The translations under genes and the position numbers were made by a program. A DNA stretch of 64,000 nt from Globisporangium splendens (Eukaryota > Oomycota > Peronosporomycetes > Pythiales > Pythiaceae), in assembly GCA_006386115.1 (NCBI GenBank), contig VFIW01000015.1, positions 675,001-739,000 of the forward strand, in the 5' to 3' direction. How positions within the stretch are numbered: position 1 is the first letter of the stretch; the number at the start of each line of letters is the position of its first letter. The notes under the pieces are model-generated. The model was not told the DNA's origin. It saw nothing but the letters and a program-made list of their open reading frames with translations, and made no database searches. Shown here piece by piece: positions 42,819-53,623 of this stretch.

Positions 42819-44113
42819 TCAGCTTTCTGGGAGCTTGCCGACTGCGAGCTTCCGGTATTTGTCGATCAGTTGGCCCGTGGTTTGGTCTGTCGGTGGCGAA
42901 AATTGGATCTGCTTTCGTTCGCGCGGCGGATTGTAGATGGAGCTCTGATATCCCTTCTCCTATGAAGCCAAGAGCAGTCACAATGGATCCATATCGATGA
43001 GACCGAAGCCTCATCTTTGTTTCAAGCCACTCATATGGAGACTTACCAGTTCCTCGAGCGCCTTCTGCTTGGCTCCTCGCTGCTCGACCTCCAGCTCAAT
43101 GGCGCGGACGCGATCTTTCGGCTGCTTCTGTGAACTTTTCTGCTTGTGCTTGGAAGGCGTGAGCAACTCGTGCAACTGCATGACGCTCATCCCCGTTTTC
43201 ACAGACGTCGGCTTGCCATTGGATCGCACCACGGACTTGGACAGCGGATCGTACATTCTCGAAGCCGACTGCGAGGCAAATCAGTGAGCACATGAAAACT
43301 CAAGCATATTGGAACAATCGTATAGAGAAAGCATGCGCACTTCTGGACGGTGACCGAAAGTCACTGGGTGCTTTGTGAGCTGCGTCATGAACCATCACAA
43401 ATCTCGCGATCAGTACCCAGCATCATCATGAATCTCACTCATCTAATCCCCACACCTGTAGTGCTGATGGGCGAGCGGAAAGTGTCTAGGGGATTGCACG
43501 GAGTTCGGACTGGGGGTATTGGGGTCGATGTGCTGCCTCATATCGTTCCCGTCGATGCTGATCACTTTCGGAGCGTCGAACTGATTGGGTCTGTGCGAAG
43601 TCGCAGGCACGCAGGACGTGAATTCAGCTCGAAGGCGAGGCGAGAACCCAGAACTCGCCATTAGATCCGCTGATTTATAAACTGCAACAGCACAATGCTA
43701 ATTAGCGGACAAGCCAACACATATTTTGCAGCAAATGACCTACGCTGGAGTGGTTATGCGGGTTTTCTTCCAACCGAGGCGAGTCCTTGATCGATGGGAT
43801 GTAGAACCGAGGATTCTGAGAGGCACATCGAACGTCAGCATCAATATAAAGGCGAAGCATTGTCATTATACCTGAGGAAAAGCTACTTGGGTGCCTTGTT
43901 CAGATTGAGCAGCTCATATTCGCCCGCGAGCTGTCGTTCCATGCAGAACGGATTCGTTTCGGGGTTCACCTGCGGCACGCGCACTCGCTTCTTCGTGAAC
44001 TGCGTGGTCAAAGGAGACGCCAAGTGCTGGTTCTCGCGATGGAATTTTTTCAGCTCGTACAGCATCTCGCGCTCGCGCTTGAGCTCATCTCTCGACAGCT
44101 CTGTGCGGGGCAT
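42819..44113 (-). CDS. Unrecognised multi-exon gene (exon set partly resolved)
   Basis: The 3' part is well supported. An exon ending at 43047 (with KSVVRSNGKPTSVKTGMSVM and AIELEVEQRGAKQKALEEL) has donor GTAAGT and joins in frame, across an 87-bp intron, to 42959-42819 (EKGYQSSIYNPPRERKQIQF ... KLPES, stop). A good acceptor (CTCGCAG) lies near 43271. Two further coding-like segments upstream on minus probably belong: 43443-43661 (FDAPKVISIDGNDMRQHIDP, donor AGGTGTGG) and 43883-44113 (MPRTELSRDELKREREMLYE, then FTKKRVRVPQVNPETNPFC). Phases between these and the 3' exons did not all match, so the exact joins are open. The product would be small, charged and partly helical, with no domain I know. 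Confidence 0.45.
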
Positions 44114-44952
44114 GGCGAGTCGTCGAAAATGCAATGCAATCAAAGCTTTGGGCGAAAGAGATGGTTTAGAACTTGATGAGTCCATTATCGTCAGAACCAT
44201 GGACCCATGTGCTATTCTTGGCATGCGTGTCAATCATGCGCTGCTATAAATAGACTGGAAATGTAGTCAGAACGTCAAGAGATTCACTCCATGGACTCAT
44301 GCAATCACGTGCTTGCATGCGTCTCATAAAGCGCAACCAGACAGAATGTGCCCAATGCATTGGTTCTTTAACAAACAGAGACGTCTGCTGTGGATATGAC
44401 GCACGCGTGTTCAACTGAGACCTTTCGCTTATGTCGCCACTGCATGGTATCAGACGCAAGCATGCATCCCAGCCGCCGCCAACACGCTGCTTTTCGCTCT
44501 TCAGGCTGTTTCCATACTGCTTCACAAGCCGCTTCCTCTGCGCCGCACATTGTTCAATCAACTGCGCGAATCTGGCTGCAGTTGGTCAAATCTCGGCCAT
44601 CTGGACCCTCCATCGGCGCCATCGTCATGGACCCACCAGGACTCATATAAAAACACGGCGGCGTCATCCGTCTCCACGGTCAGCAGCTCTCAAATCTTTC
44701 GTGCCATATGGTCGAGACACTGACAATGGCTTCAAAAAGGACTCCATGATGGGAAAGGAAGGCGACATAAATGCACGGCCGCTGTGACGTTTCCGCCCGC
44801 GTTGCGCGCCGCTTCGTGCCCTTCAACTGCTGAAAAATACGCGCACTTTTAATACTAAAGCACAGTAGGACCCACAGTAAATAATCACGAGGCGCGTATC
44901 ACTGGGCAAACGGCTATTTATTTCGAACCATCACTCTGCAGTTCATTGAAAA

Positions 44953-44976
44953 AGAGAGAGAGAGAGAGAGAGAGAG
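44953..44976. repeat. (AG)12 microsatellite
   Basis: Uninterrupted AG dinucleotide run preceded by an A tract. Confidence 0.9.
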
Positions 44977-45539
44977 CAGTGCTGAAAAAGTGATTTGGTA
45001 AATGCGTGGCTTGGAAGAAAAGCGCATTCTCACAGGTATGGCAACGATCCACAGCATACTCGAATAGTAATAAAGATAAGTTTGGTGCCTTTTCAAGACA
45101 AATTATTCTAACAGTATACTTATTGTCAAAGGCAGTGGCATGTACCCTTAATGGAAACCCCAGCTTGATGTGTTTTGTCTATACCAGCATGTTTAAAACA
45201 CATCCACCTCTCCGATCTCAGAAGTCCAGCGAAAATACCCAGCCGCATCAGACAGTCCAGCCAATGTAGCCAACTGTTTTAAACACCTGCTCACTCGCTC
45301 TCTTGCTTTTTGTATGCTCTTTTTCTGTTTTTCTCTTCTTCTCCAAAAACCTCTATAAATTGATCTACACCACTATTTCTTTTGTGGAGCGAGGGGGGCG
45401 AAGAGCGAGAGCGAGGGCGGGACCGCCAACATTAGGCAAAGACAAGCCAAACGCCAAAAAAGCGGGGGCGCCTGCGCTTCCCTTGGCACCGAGTGTTCAC
45501 TTTGGAAACAACCGGCTGCTGCGCTCGTCTTCTCTTTGT

Positions 45540-45587
45540 GTCTGTGTCTGTGTGTGTGTCTGTGTGGGTCTCTCTCTCTCTCTCTCT
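45540..45587. repeat. TG/TC microsatellite in the PX paralogue 2 leader
   Basis: GTCTGTGTCTGTGTGTGTG followed by a (TC) run from 45569 to 45587, ending 20 bp before the ATG at 45608. The position suggests a pyrimidine-rich 5' UTR. Confidence 0.85.
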
Positions 45588-45607
45588 AAGGAAGCGACTG
45601 GCGCCGC

Positions 45608-46972
45608 ATGAAGAACTCGAGCTACTATGGGGCCACGCCCTGCGACGACGACGACGACAGCTACGACGCCATGTCGCGCGGCATGGCGCTCGAGGCTGCG
45701 GTGGAGAAGCTGCCCGATTGGATTTTCGGAGGCGACGACAATAACGAGGAGAGCAAGCGCTGGAGCGAGCGCTATGGTGACAGTAAGGAGAATGGGGGTC
45801 TCTCGAGCTCCGGCTCAAGCGCAAGACCGCGGCGAAGCCATCTGTACATGGACGACATGGACCCGGTCATGGAAGGCAACGCCGAAGTGACTGGCGATGA
45901 AGACGATGAGGAGGATGAAAGCGACGAAGCGAACAACAAGCAGTACAAGTATATGAGCAGCAGTAGTGAGAGTAGGAGTATTAGAAGTAGTAATTTATTG
46001 TCACCCCGCGCGCTCGGGATGCTGGAGGACGCCGCAGAGAAGTTCGACGAGCCGCTGTCCAGTTCGACGCTCGCGAGCACGCTCGACCGGGAACACGAGA
46101 AACTCAGCTTTGTCGTCATCGACACTGAGGCCGCCGCCAAGACGAACGAGAAATCCAACGACACGTCGCCGCAGTCCCAGAAAGGAAGCCGAACGCCCGT
46201 GAGTCGCCAGACGAGACTGTCCAGCAGACGATCGACGCTCTCGTCGTCGTCGCCCGCGTGCACGGATCTCGTCGTGACGCGCTACACGATGGGCGGTCGG
46301 GAGAAGAAAGTGATGTACCACATCGACGTCGTGAACCACGACAACCAACTGTCCACGTACACGATCCGCCGAAGCTACACAGACTTCAAGGTGCTGCACA
46401 CAGACTTGAGCGCGGTGCTCGAAGCGCGGAAAGAGTACTACATGTCAAGAGCCCAACTGCGGCAGTCAGTGCTCGATCCCAAGGACCGACGTTCAGCGAG
46501 CAGCAATGCCATCGGCACGGACCGACCAGCTGGATACGCGACCAGCAACAGTTTTATGAACAACAGCAACAACTCGAGAGAGTACATGCGTTCTCAGTTT
46601 GCTTCTCCAGAAGATGCCCTTGAAGCGTCTGTCATGGCGTTCAATCTGCCAACTCTTCCAAGCTCCGGTCTCATGTCGTTCTGGCGGCGCCACGACCACT
46701 CCCATCTCAAGCACCGGTGCGAGGTCTTCCAAGGCATTCTGCGCGCGATTCTCAAGATGCCATTCCTGCGCGAGTCGTTTGCGATGCAAAAGTTCCTGAG
46801 CACGGCGCCATGTGCGATCCGAGAGCGCGGATCGTCGTACGTGTCACTGAGCGAGTACAGCGTCCCGCACATCGCCCCCGAAGATGAGCACCGAGAATGG
46901 AGGCGACGCGCCCAAGACCATCGCCGCAACAGCAGCGTCACGTCCTCGAGCTTGTCGATGTACGAATACTGA
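45608..46972 (+). CDS. PX-domain protein, paralogue 2
   Basis: 454 residues, single exon. An acidic N-terminal part (CDDDDDSYD, DEDDEEDESDE) and Ser-rich linkers precede a PX domain with TYTIRRSYTDFKVLHTDL. A long insertion leads to FNLPTLPSSGLMSFWRRHDH and SFAMQKFLSTAPC. The tail RERGSSYVSLSEYSVPHIAP matches that of the PX protein at 41030, as do overall order and the insertion in the domain, so the two are paralogues separated by one unrelated minus-strand gene. Probable role: phosphoinositide binding on endosomal membranes. Partners unknown. Confidence 0.82.
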   Translation: MKNSSYYGATPCDDDDDSYDAMSRGMALEAAVEKLPDWIFGGDDNNEESKRWSERYGDSKENGGLSSSGSSARPRRSHLYMDDMDPVMEGNAEVTGDEDDEEDESDEANNKQYKYMSSSSESRSIRSSNLLSPRALGMLEDAAEKFDEPLSSSTLASTLDREHEKLSFVVIDTEAAAKTNEKSNDTSPQSQKGSRTPVSRQTRLSSRRSTLSSSSPACTDLVVTRYTMGGREKKVMYHIDVVNHDNQLSTYTIRRSYTDFKVLHTDLSAVLEARKEYYMSRAQLRQSVLDPKDRRSASSNAIGTDRPAGYATSNSFMNNSNNSREYMRSQFASPEDALEASVMAFNLPTLPSSGLMSFWRRHDHSHLKHRCEVFQGILRAILKMPFLRESFAMQKFLSTAPCAIRERGSSYVSLSEYSVPHIAPEDEHREWRRRAQDHRRNSSVTSSSLSMYEY

Positions 46973-47365
46973 GAAGAGTGACCGAGCGAAGAGTAAGTAA
47001 GATCAAAGCCAAACGAGTCGAAGACGAAAACGGAAACATCCGAAAACCAAGATGGGAGAAGAGAGAATGAGAGAAAGCGAGATCCCAACCACGAGCCCAT
47101 CCACATCTCGCGCGCTGCGTTGTCTGTTGCCATTTCATTTTGTAATGTAATCACGTGTGTTCTTTTTTATAAACTAACCACTGACTTTCTGCTATGCTGG
47201 TCAAATGCAACATGTGACTTGCATGAAGTCGAACTTTGTGCGTGTCAATTCAATCAGACAAATGAATACAACGCAACGTTTCGTTGAGCTTTTCTTATCC
47301 AAGATCCGATCCTTGAACCCTATTTACAGACAAGTGGGCGACCGTGACCTTTGACCAGCATGTAT
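46973..47365. other. Intergenic, convergent 3' flanks
   Basis: 3' flanks of PX paralogue 2 (plus) and the BT1 pseudogene (minus). Nothing else seen. Confidence 0.4.
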
Positions 47366-48477
47366 TTACAGCGCGCAGATGCTCGTCATCATCGACCAGA
47401 TGAGCGCGGCCACGAAGCAGAGCACGGCGACGGCTCCGATGAAGGGACTGCTGCCGCTCTGGCGCTTGAGCTCCTGCGCGGGCAGACACGGCAGGAACGC
47501 GAGCGAGAGCAACTTCATCGCGTACATGATGAGCAGCATGTTGGTGCCCTCGAAGCGGACGAATTGCGAGCCTTTGAGGTACCATGCGATTGGCATCACA
47601 ACAGCGCAGGCGATCGCCAGAGTCAGCATCACAGTCGAAAAGCTCAGCCCAAAACCAAAGTCACCGCCATAATCCGGTGAGTTCAAGCCGATGGCGAGGA
47701 TGAGCTGGGCGATGGTCTGGAACACTGTTCGCGTCGCGTACAGCAGATTTTGAGTCCGTTCGTGCGCATCTCGCTCTTGACGCTGCGAGAAATCAACGAC
47801 GACACCTTCAGCAGCGACATCGGCAAACATGAACCCAAGCGTTGCGAGTGTCGTCAGCAATACGGACTTCCGTCCAGATTCAGAAACCTCAGTATTCACT
47901 TTGCCGTCCAGGTACCGGGTGAGATCTTCTTGTGACGTGTACGCACGATCCGCTGGGTCGATAAAGTATGGCTTGCTCAGCGTCGAGAACGAGATGAGGA
48001 ACAGAGACAGCGAGCACAGCGTCCACCAAGCAGGATGTACAGCCGCCGTCGATACCCGCACACTGGGAAGCTCTCAGTGATCACAGATGCAAATGCTTTC
48101 AGACTCCACGGGAGCGAGAGCAGAGCGCGAGCCGAGGTAGTCGCGTGTCCTCCCACGTTCAAATAGTACGTCAGGAACGGCGTGATGGTGTTGATCAAAG
48201 TGCCGTGCATGAGTCTCGTCGCAGCGGGATGCGCAAGCAGATCGAGAGATACACGCGCACAAAACTGGAAGGGTTTCCTGTGGGTACGTGGCGCGCTGGT
48301 ATTGTCGTCGTCGATGACGGGAAAGAAGCCGGCGCTGAACTCGTCGACGAATGAATCCGCGCTCAGCGACGGAGGTAGCCTTGCGGAGCTGCTGATGTAG
48401 CAGACGCGCTCAAGAAACGCGAGTCTAGCTGGCGCCATCCCGTCCAGCGGAGAATGCTGCTCTGCTGTAAAAACCAA
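47366..48477 (-). pseudogene. BT1/FBT-family transporter, copy 3, broken
   Basis: The N-terminal half reads HGTLINTITPFLTYYLN, ARALLSLPWSLK and CGYRRRLYILLG, then loses frame near 48025. One missing base would restore ILLGxWTLCSLSLF. The next frame continues with GFMFADVAAEGVVVDFSQRQ, RTQNLLYATRTVFQ and NSPDYGGDFGFGLSF to AWYLKGSQF, then jumps directly to MLLIMYAMKLLSLAFLPCLP. About 190 codons (the middle helices of copies 1, 2 and 4) are therefore missing near 47545. The GLLAQYAAVG block is also eroded. It lies next to intact copy 4 in the same orientation, so it is probably a dead tandem duplicate. Confidence 0.88.
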
Positions 48478-49900
48478 CCACTAATCTTTCTGGAAAGTGT
48501 TGAGGCGTGGAGATTGCGAGAATGCGACCAGACCAGCGCAGAGCAACGAGAAACAATGATCTCATGGCCGCCTGGTGTAACCAATGGGGAGAAAACTCGC
48601 TTCCGTTTGCTTGGATAACATGGAATCTTCTCCCATGAGCAGTTGGGTTTGCTTGCGCATTGCGAGGGAACGACTGTATCGGTATTAGCACTGCAATGTG
48701 CGAAAAGATCCACCGCACATGCCCTTTCTGCGGCACACTCCAACATGTAGCCATTTGGACAGAAACGAGGCATTAAACTTCAAGAACTACTGGTTGCTAT
48801 TGATAGCTCGTATTGTACCGTGTGCTTCTGAGAAAGGCGCACACGACACTGTAATGTACAGTTGCCTTTCTACAATCGCGCTGACGACGGGCGGCAACGA
48901 GAGCAGAACCGCAAGCGCAACGAGGCACATGCAGCAGAAGTGGCGATTGCTACGATTTCACCTGGAGAAACCACGAGTTCACTGGTATCCCATATGACAT
49001 TTGTGCGGATGCAAACGAAGCACCACGTCCGATGTGTTCCGTTTTACTTGAGTCAGCTCCACACAATGGGCTTTCCTTTGGTCGTGTGCAAACGAGCTTC
49101 CATAAAGTGTAGACTACCTATTCTCACATTGCGGCATACGCGCGACCGGCTCATGCCTGAGCTGCACGAGCATTGGGAGCCGCACGCATGGCGCTGTAAA
49201 TGGGATGGCGCTGATTATCGGCCATCCAATTTACAAAGCGTACAGTAGACCAATATTTTGAGAGTGGACTCGGTGATGTGCGGTTGGCCGCTTTGAGCGC
49301 AACCAGGAAAAAGAACCTCTTTACAGCAACTTTGAGATTCGTTATGTGTGCTGACGAACCGTTGAAATACCTCCGTAGTATCGGATGCATGGAGGGAGGG
49401 AGGGTTCAAAAGACCTTTCTGGTTGAAGCCGAGGTGTCCGGACCAGGGGTGACGCAAAAACCCAATGCGCCATTTGTAACAGTAGCTCTTGAAACGAAGA
49501 GCTACAATCAGTCGTTCAATCCACACATCTCCCACTTGTCAGTCTTTAAGTAGCACAGCGTGAATCAGCAAGTGGATAAAGAAAAGTGCCGTCGAATTTG
49601 CTGGGCTAAGCAGCGCAGCTGTCCTCTTTGCCACATTCCTCGTCAACAGAGCACTTCAATGCGCCATTCACCATCGAAATGCACCAAGAACAAATCGCCT
49701 TTTACACACCACATACACCATTTCTCTATTATTTCATCACTCGAGTCATTGCTAAACAGTCTGCTAGTTTGTTTATGCTGAAAGTTCACTTGAACAGCAT
49801 CAAGCCATGCAATGCACCGAGCACGCTAAATTCACGGGATGATGATCTTGGTGGCATAGATGGGATACAAAAAGTGCTGGACATACACATGCTTCTCACC
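48478..49900. other. Intergenic, about 1.4 kb
   Basis: Short ORFs only on both strands, none with domain signal. It separates BT1 copies 3 and 4 and may hold older eroded sequence. Confidence 0.4.
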
Positions 49901-51607
49901 TTACTCTTGACATCCGCCGGTGATCGCGAGACACCTTGTGCTCTCAAAGATGCTCAGCAAGTTCGAGAGGATCGACCAGAGCAGCGCAAACACCAAGTAC
50001 GCGATCGTGATTGCGCCAATGGTTCGGTTGGATCCGCCCGTTCGCTTGAGCTCTTGGGTCTCAGCTTTCTGGCGCGGCAGCCACGGGAGGAATGCGAGCG
50101 CGAGCAGTTTCATCGTGTACGATATCAGGATCGTGATCGTGACGTCGCGTCGGACCTCGTACGAGTCATTCATGATGTCCTCATTGTGCACCTTGAACGA
50201 CGCGTTCACGTTCTTCGTCAGTGTCAATGCGAACGGCCCGCCGAGGTTCCCGACAGTCGTGAGAAGACCGTAAATCGCGCCTTCGTGGCCCTTGCCTGCC
50301 AACTCGACGACGACGTACGTCGAGATCAGGAAACTCATGCCTGCCGGTACGGACTCGGCGATGGGCAACCCGAGCCAGAACCACTTGCTGCGCACGTAGT
50401 CCCACGTGACGACCATGGTGCAACTCGCATCGATGCTGACGATCACGACCGTCGTCACGACCTGCATCGTCCGCCAGTTCCAGTCGAGTCCGTACTTGCC
50501 CGTGAACACTAACGTCGCGACCATCACGCCGCTGCCGATGATGCCACTGACACACAAATTGAAGCTCGTGGCATGGACCCAGTAGGACGTGATCGGATCT
50601 GACGCCACGTAGCTGAAGCCGCTGAACACACCCGAGAAGAAGCTGTACGCGATCACCTGATACACGGCCTTGTTCTGAATCTGGAGCCACAAATCGTTCA
50701 GGTACGTCTTGAACACAGGCGCATCGACTTGCTGTTCGCGCACGAGGTACCACGTCATCGGGATCACCGGCACGCAAAACGTCGCCAAGATGAACATCGT
50801 CACCGGGAACGAGATGCCAAAGCCAAAGTCGCCGCCATATTCGGGCGAGCTCAGTCCAAAGCCCACGATCATCTGCGCGAAGATGCCGAAGAAGAAGCGC
50901 ACCGAGTAGATCGCCGTCTGCGTTCGTCCGCGTGTCGCGATCGGTTCCCGCTGCGCATACTCGACCACAATCGCATCGGCTGCGACGTCGGCAAACAAAT
51001 AGCCGAGCGTCGCGAGCATCATGAGCACGATGTACGCGGCGCCGCTGTTGGGTGCTTCCTTGTTCAGCGACATGATCTGGGCGAGCGTGTAGCTCTCTGG
51101 CTTCACTGTGCGCAGCTCTGGATTCGAGAAATACGGCCTCCCAAGCGGCAAGTACGCCATCGTGTACAGACATGTCGCTGCAACCGTCCACCCGAGCACC
51201 ATGTACGGCCGTCGACGGTACCCTCCGATCGGTGCGCAATCGGACAGAATGCCGATGAACACCTTGAGTGACCACGGGATGCCGAGCAGCGCGCGCGCCG
51301 ATGTCGTGGTTGTGCCCTCCATGTTCAGGTAGTACGTGAGGAACGGCATGATCGTGTTGGGCAGCGTGCCGTACACGAGTCCGACGGCGGCGTACTGCGC
51401 GAGTAGCCCGATGGACTCGCGGGAGAGCAGGTGCGGTGCACCGCCCTCGCGCAGCGCGCCGGTCTCCTCCGTGGGCGTCTGCGGGGCGGCGTCTGCGTCG
51501 TCCTCGTCGTCGGGCTGCTGCTTGAGCTGCACGTGCTTCACCTGCGGCTTCATGGCGCGCAGCTTCTCGTCCAGGAGCTCCGCGTCCTTGGTCGCGAGCT
51601 GCTCCAT
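49901..51607 (-). CDS. BT1/FBT-family membrane transporter, copy 4
   Basis: 568 residues, single exon. The charged N tail holds a short Asp/Glu run (DDEDDADAAP) before ALREGGAPHLLSRESIGLLAQYAA. About twelve helices follow with the shared motifs TPFL-like MPFLTYYLN, ARALLGIPWSLK, GYRRRPYM, DVAADAIVVEYAQREP and RGRTQTAIY. The C terminus CLAITGGCQE nearly equals that of copy 1 (CLKITGGCKE). Of the three intact copies it looks closest to copies 1 and 2 by motif wording. No substrate can be assigned from sequence. Confidence 0.85.
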   Translation of the reverse strand: MEQLATKDAELLDEKLRAMKPQVKHVQLKQQPDDEDDADAAPQTPTEETGALREGGAPHLLSRESIGLLAQYAAVGLVYGTLPNTIMPFLTYYLNMEGTTTTSARALLGIPWSLKVFIGILSDCAPIGGYRRRPYMVLGWTVAATCLYTMAYLPLGRPYFSNPELRTVKPESYTLAQIMSLNKEAPNSGAAYIVLMMLATLGYLFADVAADAIVVEYAQREPIATRGRTQTAIYSVRFFFGIFAQMIVGFGLSSPEYGGDFGFGISFPVTMFILATFCVPVIPMTWYLVREQQVDAPVFKTYLNDLWLQIQNKAVYQVIAYSFFSGVFSGFSYVASDPITSYWVHATSFNLCVSGIIGSGVMVATLVFTGKYGLDWNWRTMQVVTTVVIVSIDASCTMVVTWDYVRSKWFWLGLPIAESVPAGMSFLISTYVVVELAGKGHEGAIYGLLTTVGNLGGPFALTLTKNVNASFKVHNEDIMNDSYEVRRDVTITILISYTMKLLALAFLPWLPRQKAETQELKRTGGSNRTIGAITIAYLVFALLWSILSNLLSIFESTRCLAITGGCQE

Positions 51608-52202
51608 GCGGATAGTAGCGGAAGGAATCAGAACTGGGCATATAAGTGGGGTACGCTGTGTGAGGGTACCTGGGTGCGTATTTTACATTGTGTTGCGCGA
51701 ACGTGACTCGTGTGCATTTGAAAGTTTGACCCATGTGGGTGATGTGATCTGAGTGAAAATGAATGACCCGGGTGATTGAGACCTTGCTCAAGGTCTGAAA
51801 AAGATGCGACTCGCGATCATGACGCAAGCAACTTGATCGTCAGTCAATGCAAGGCTGAACAAAATTGTTTGTGGACGTGCATGCAGGTATGGCGGCCGTT
51901 CCCACGGCTCTTGACGCTCGGACGCACTGCGCGAGTGAGTGCTGCCGATTTTTGCGCTGTGAAAGGAAGGACTCGGCTCGAGCGCGGCATCTTGATGCAA
52001 GAGCAGGAATATGTCGTTTTCTGTTGCTAGTAGACACAAATTGCTCAGATACATAACATCGTTCTTGCCATGGAGCATTCGTGCTTAGTGGAACAGGTCG
52101 ACACATAATTTTGGCAGAGTTGCTATTCGTGCCTAACTTAGAACAAGTTGCAATCACATTCGACATTCTTGGCACAGTCTCCAATATGGTGGTGTTTCTG
52201 TT
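51608..52202. other. Intergenic, about 600 bp
   Basis: 5' flank of BT1 copy 4 and 3' flank of the FAR1-like gene. No gene seen. Confidence 0.4.
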
Positions 52203-53623
52203 TCAGAGTTGGCGTTGCCGCTTGCGCTGGCTCGCTGCCGCAGCATGTCCAGGGGCTAAGGTCTCAAAATCCCAGGTCGGCGACAAGATGGCACTGCGTG
52301 TCCGCTGGGCGTGGTCACGCGGAAACATTGGAGCTGGTGACGTGTTTGTCAGGTGAGCATTCGGACTTCTGTTTTCAGCCAACCACGCAAACAACGCGAT
52401 TTGGAGCGAGTTTGCGAGGCTGGCTTGCTTCTCTGCAGAGAGTTCCTGTGCTACTCGTGATATGTTCTGCTGCACGACGGTGAGATCACGCTCCGGGAAC
52501 ATGATCGTGTTGTGCGAACTACTAGTGGTGCTGGCACTAGAACCGAGTCGTGGTTCCTGGTACAGCTGCTGAGGAATGTTCGTGCGGTTGTCCTCTTCTG
52601 AACCTGATTCACCATTTTCGCTCCACTCGTCGATGAGGTCGAAGAGAGAGTTGACCTCTTTTCCATTAATCTCTTTCCCTGCAAGTCCACATAGCACGTA
52701 ACAGGAGAAGAACACACAACAGTTAGACCAGTCAAAAAATGAACACCAAAGCGCTCTTCAGCAGCTGAAACCGTACCTGTACACTCGTACACCAGTCGCT
52801 TGATCTCCCGTGGGGTCTTGCCATGGCGCCGCATCTCACGGACGATCGAGAGCACGGCCGGGTCGTCGATGCGACTGCCTTCGCGTTCAAACTGCAGCAG
52901 CGCATCCTCGTCACAGCGGTGATTGTGCATACCACTCCAGCTCACCTCAATATAAAACTTATCGCGGTCCTCCTTGTATGGATTCAGTTGCGCAGTGATC
53001 TTGATCTCTGTTTCTTGCTGACGGCGTGCAGCAGATCCACTCGACCGCGATGCCTGGAAGCCTCGAGCGCGCACATTAGACGCTCTGCAGATCGAGCACA
53101 CCCACACTTTCTTGTACCACTCCATTTCGTCCGGGTAGAAGCTGCCAAGGAACGTACCGGGCGTTCGGAACCCATCGAGATATTTCTGCGTCGCTTGGTT
53201 GCGGTTTGCAGTCGTCTGAGTCGTGTGCTTGCGGATCACTTGGCATGTGCCCTCTGTGTACTGTTGCAGTGCCGACTCGAGCATCTCCCACGACACAAAC
53301 GCGGTGGGGAAGTTCCGCATAAACGACTCATCCCCTTCCTCAACCGGTCCAAAATCGTGGCTCATTTCCCCCATATACAGCTCCGAGGCGCGCTTCTGCT
53401 CCGCTGCTGTCGCCGCGGCGTCTCGCTTTTTGTCGGCACTGCTCTTGTTCCCGCGACCGTCACCGCCGCCATTCCCCTGCGCGCCTACATCTCCACGTCC
53501 AGCAGCACCCTCGGGAGCGTCAGGGTTGCCCGCAACATCCGCTGTGGTCGCCTGCTGCGCTGTAGTCGCGCCGCTGCTCGTGTCCAGCATCAGGCGTTGT
53601 GCGTCGTCGTCTTCGATCGTCAT
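52203..53623 (-). CDS. FAR1-like zinc-finger protein, probably transposase-derived
   Basis: Exons 53623-52777 and 52678-52203 join in frame across a 98-bp intron (GTACGG to GCAG) to 440 residues. After a low-complexity Gly/Ala/Thr N terminus, residues about 90-240 fit the FAR1/WRKY-GCM1 type fold. FVSWEMLESALQQYTEGTCQ is followed by VCSICRASNVRARG with two cysteines and MHNHRCDED with two histidines. A helical stretch (DPAVLSIVREMRRHGKTPREIKRLVYE) resembles the linker before MULE transposases. No DDE transposase domain follows. The C half is polar and ends RKRQRQL, a possible nuclear signal. Likely a DNA-binding protein domesticated from a mobile element. The fold call is from motif spacing only. 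Confidence 0.6.

Larger units (their letters stand above)
44114..45607. other. Intergenic, about 1.5 kb, with microsatellites
   Basis: No gene recognised. An (AG)12 run lies at 44953-44976. TG-rich and TC-rich runs at about 45540-45587 sit directly upstream of the second PX gene, probably in its 5' UTR. Confidence 0.45.

Noticed and set aside
44244..44561. 105-codon minus ORF upstream of the unrecognised spliced gene
   Set aside because: No domain signal and no supported splice to the exons downstream.
50181..51827. 548-codon minus-strand ORF in another frame
   Set aside because: Overlaps BT1 copy 4 and is Arg/His-rich nonsense; the transporter frame has clear motifs.
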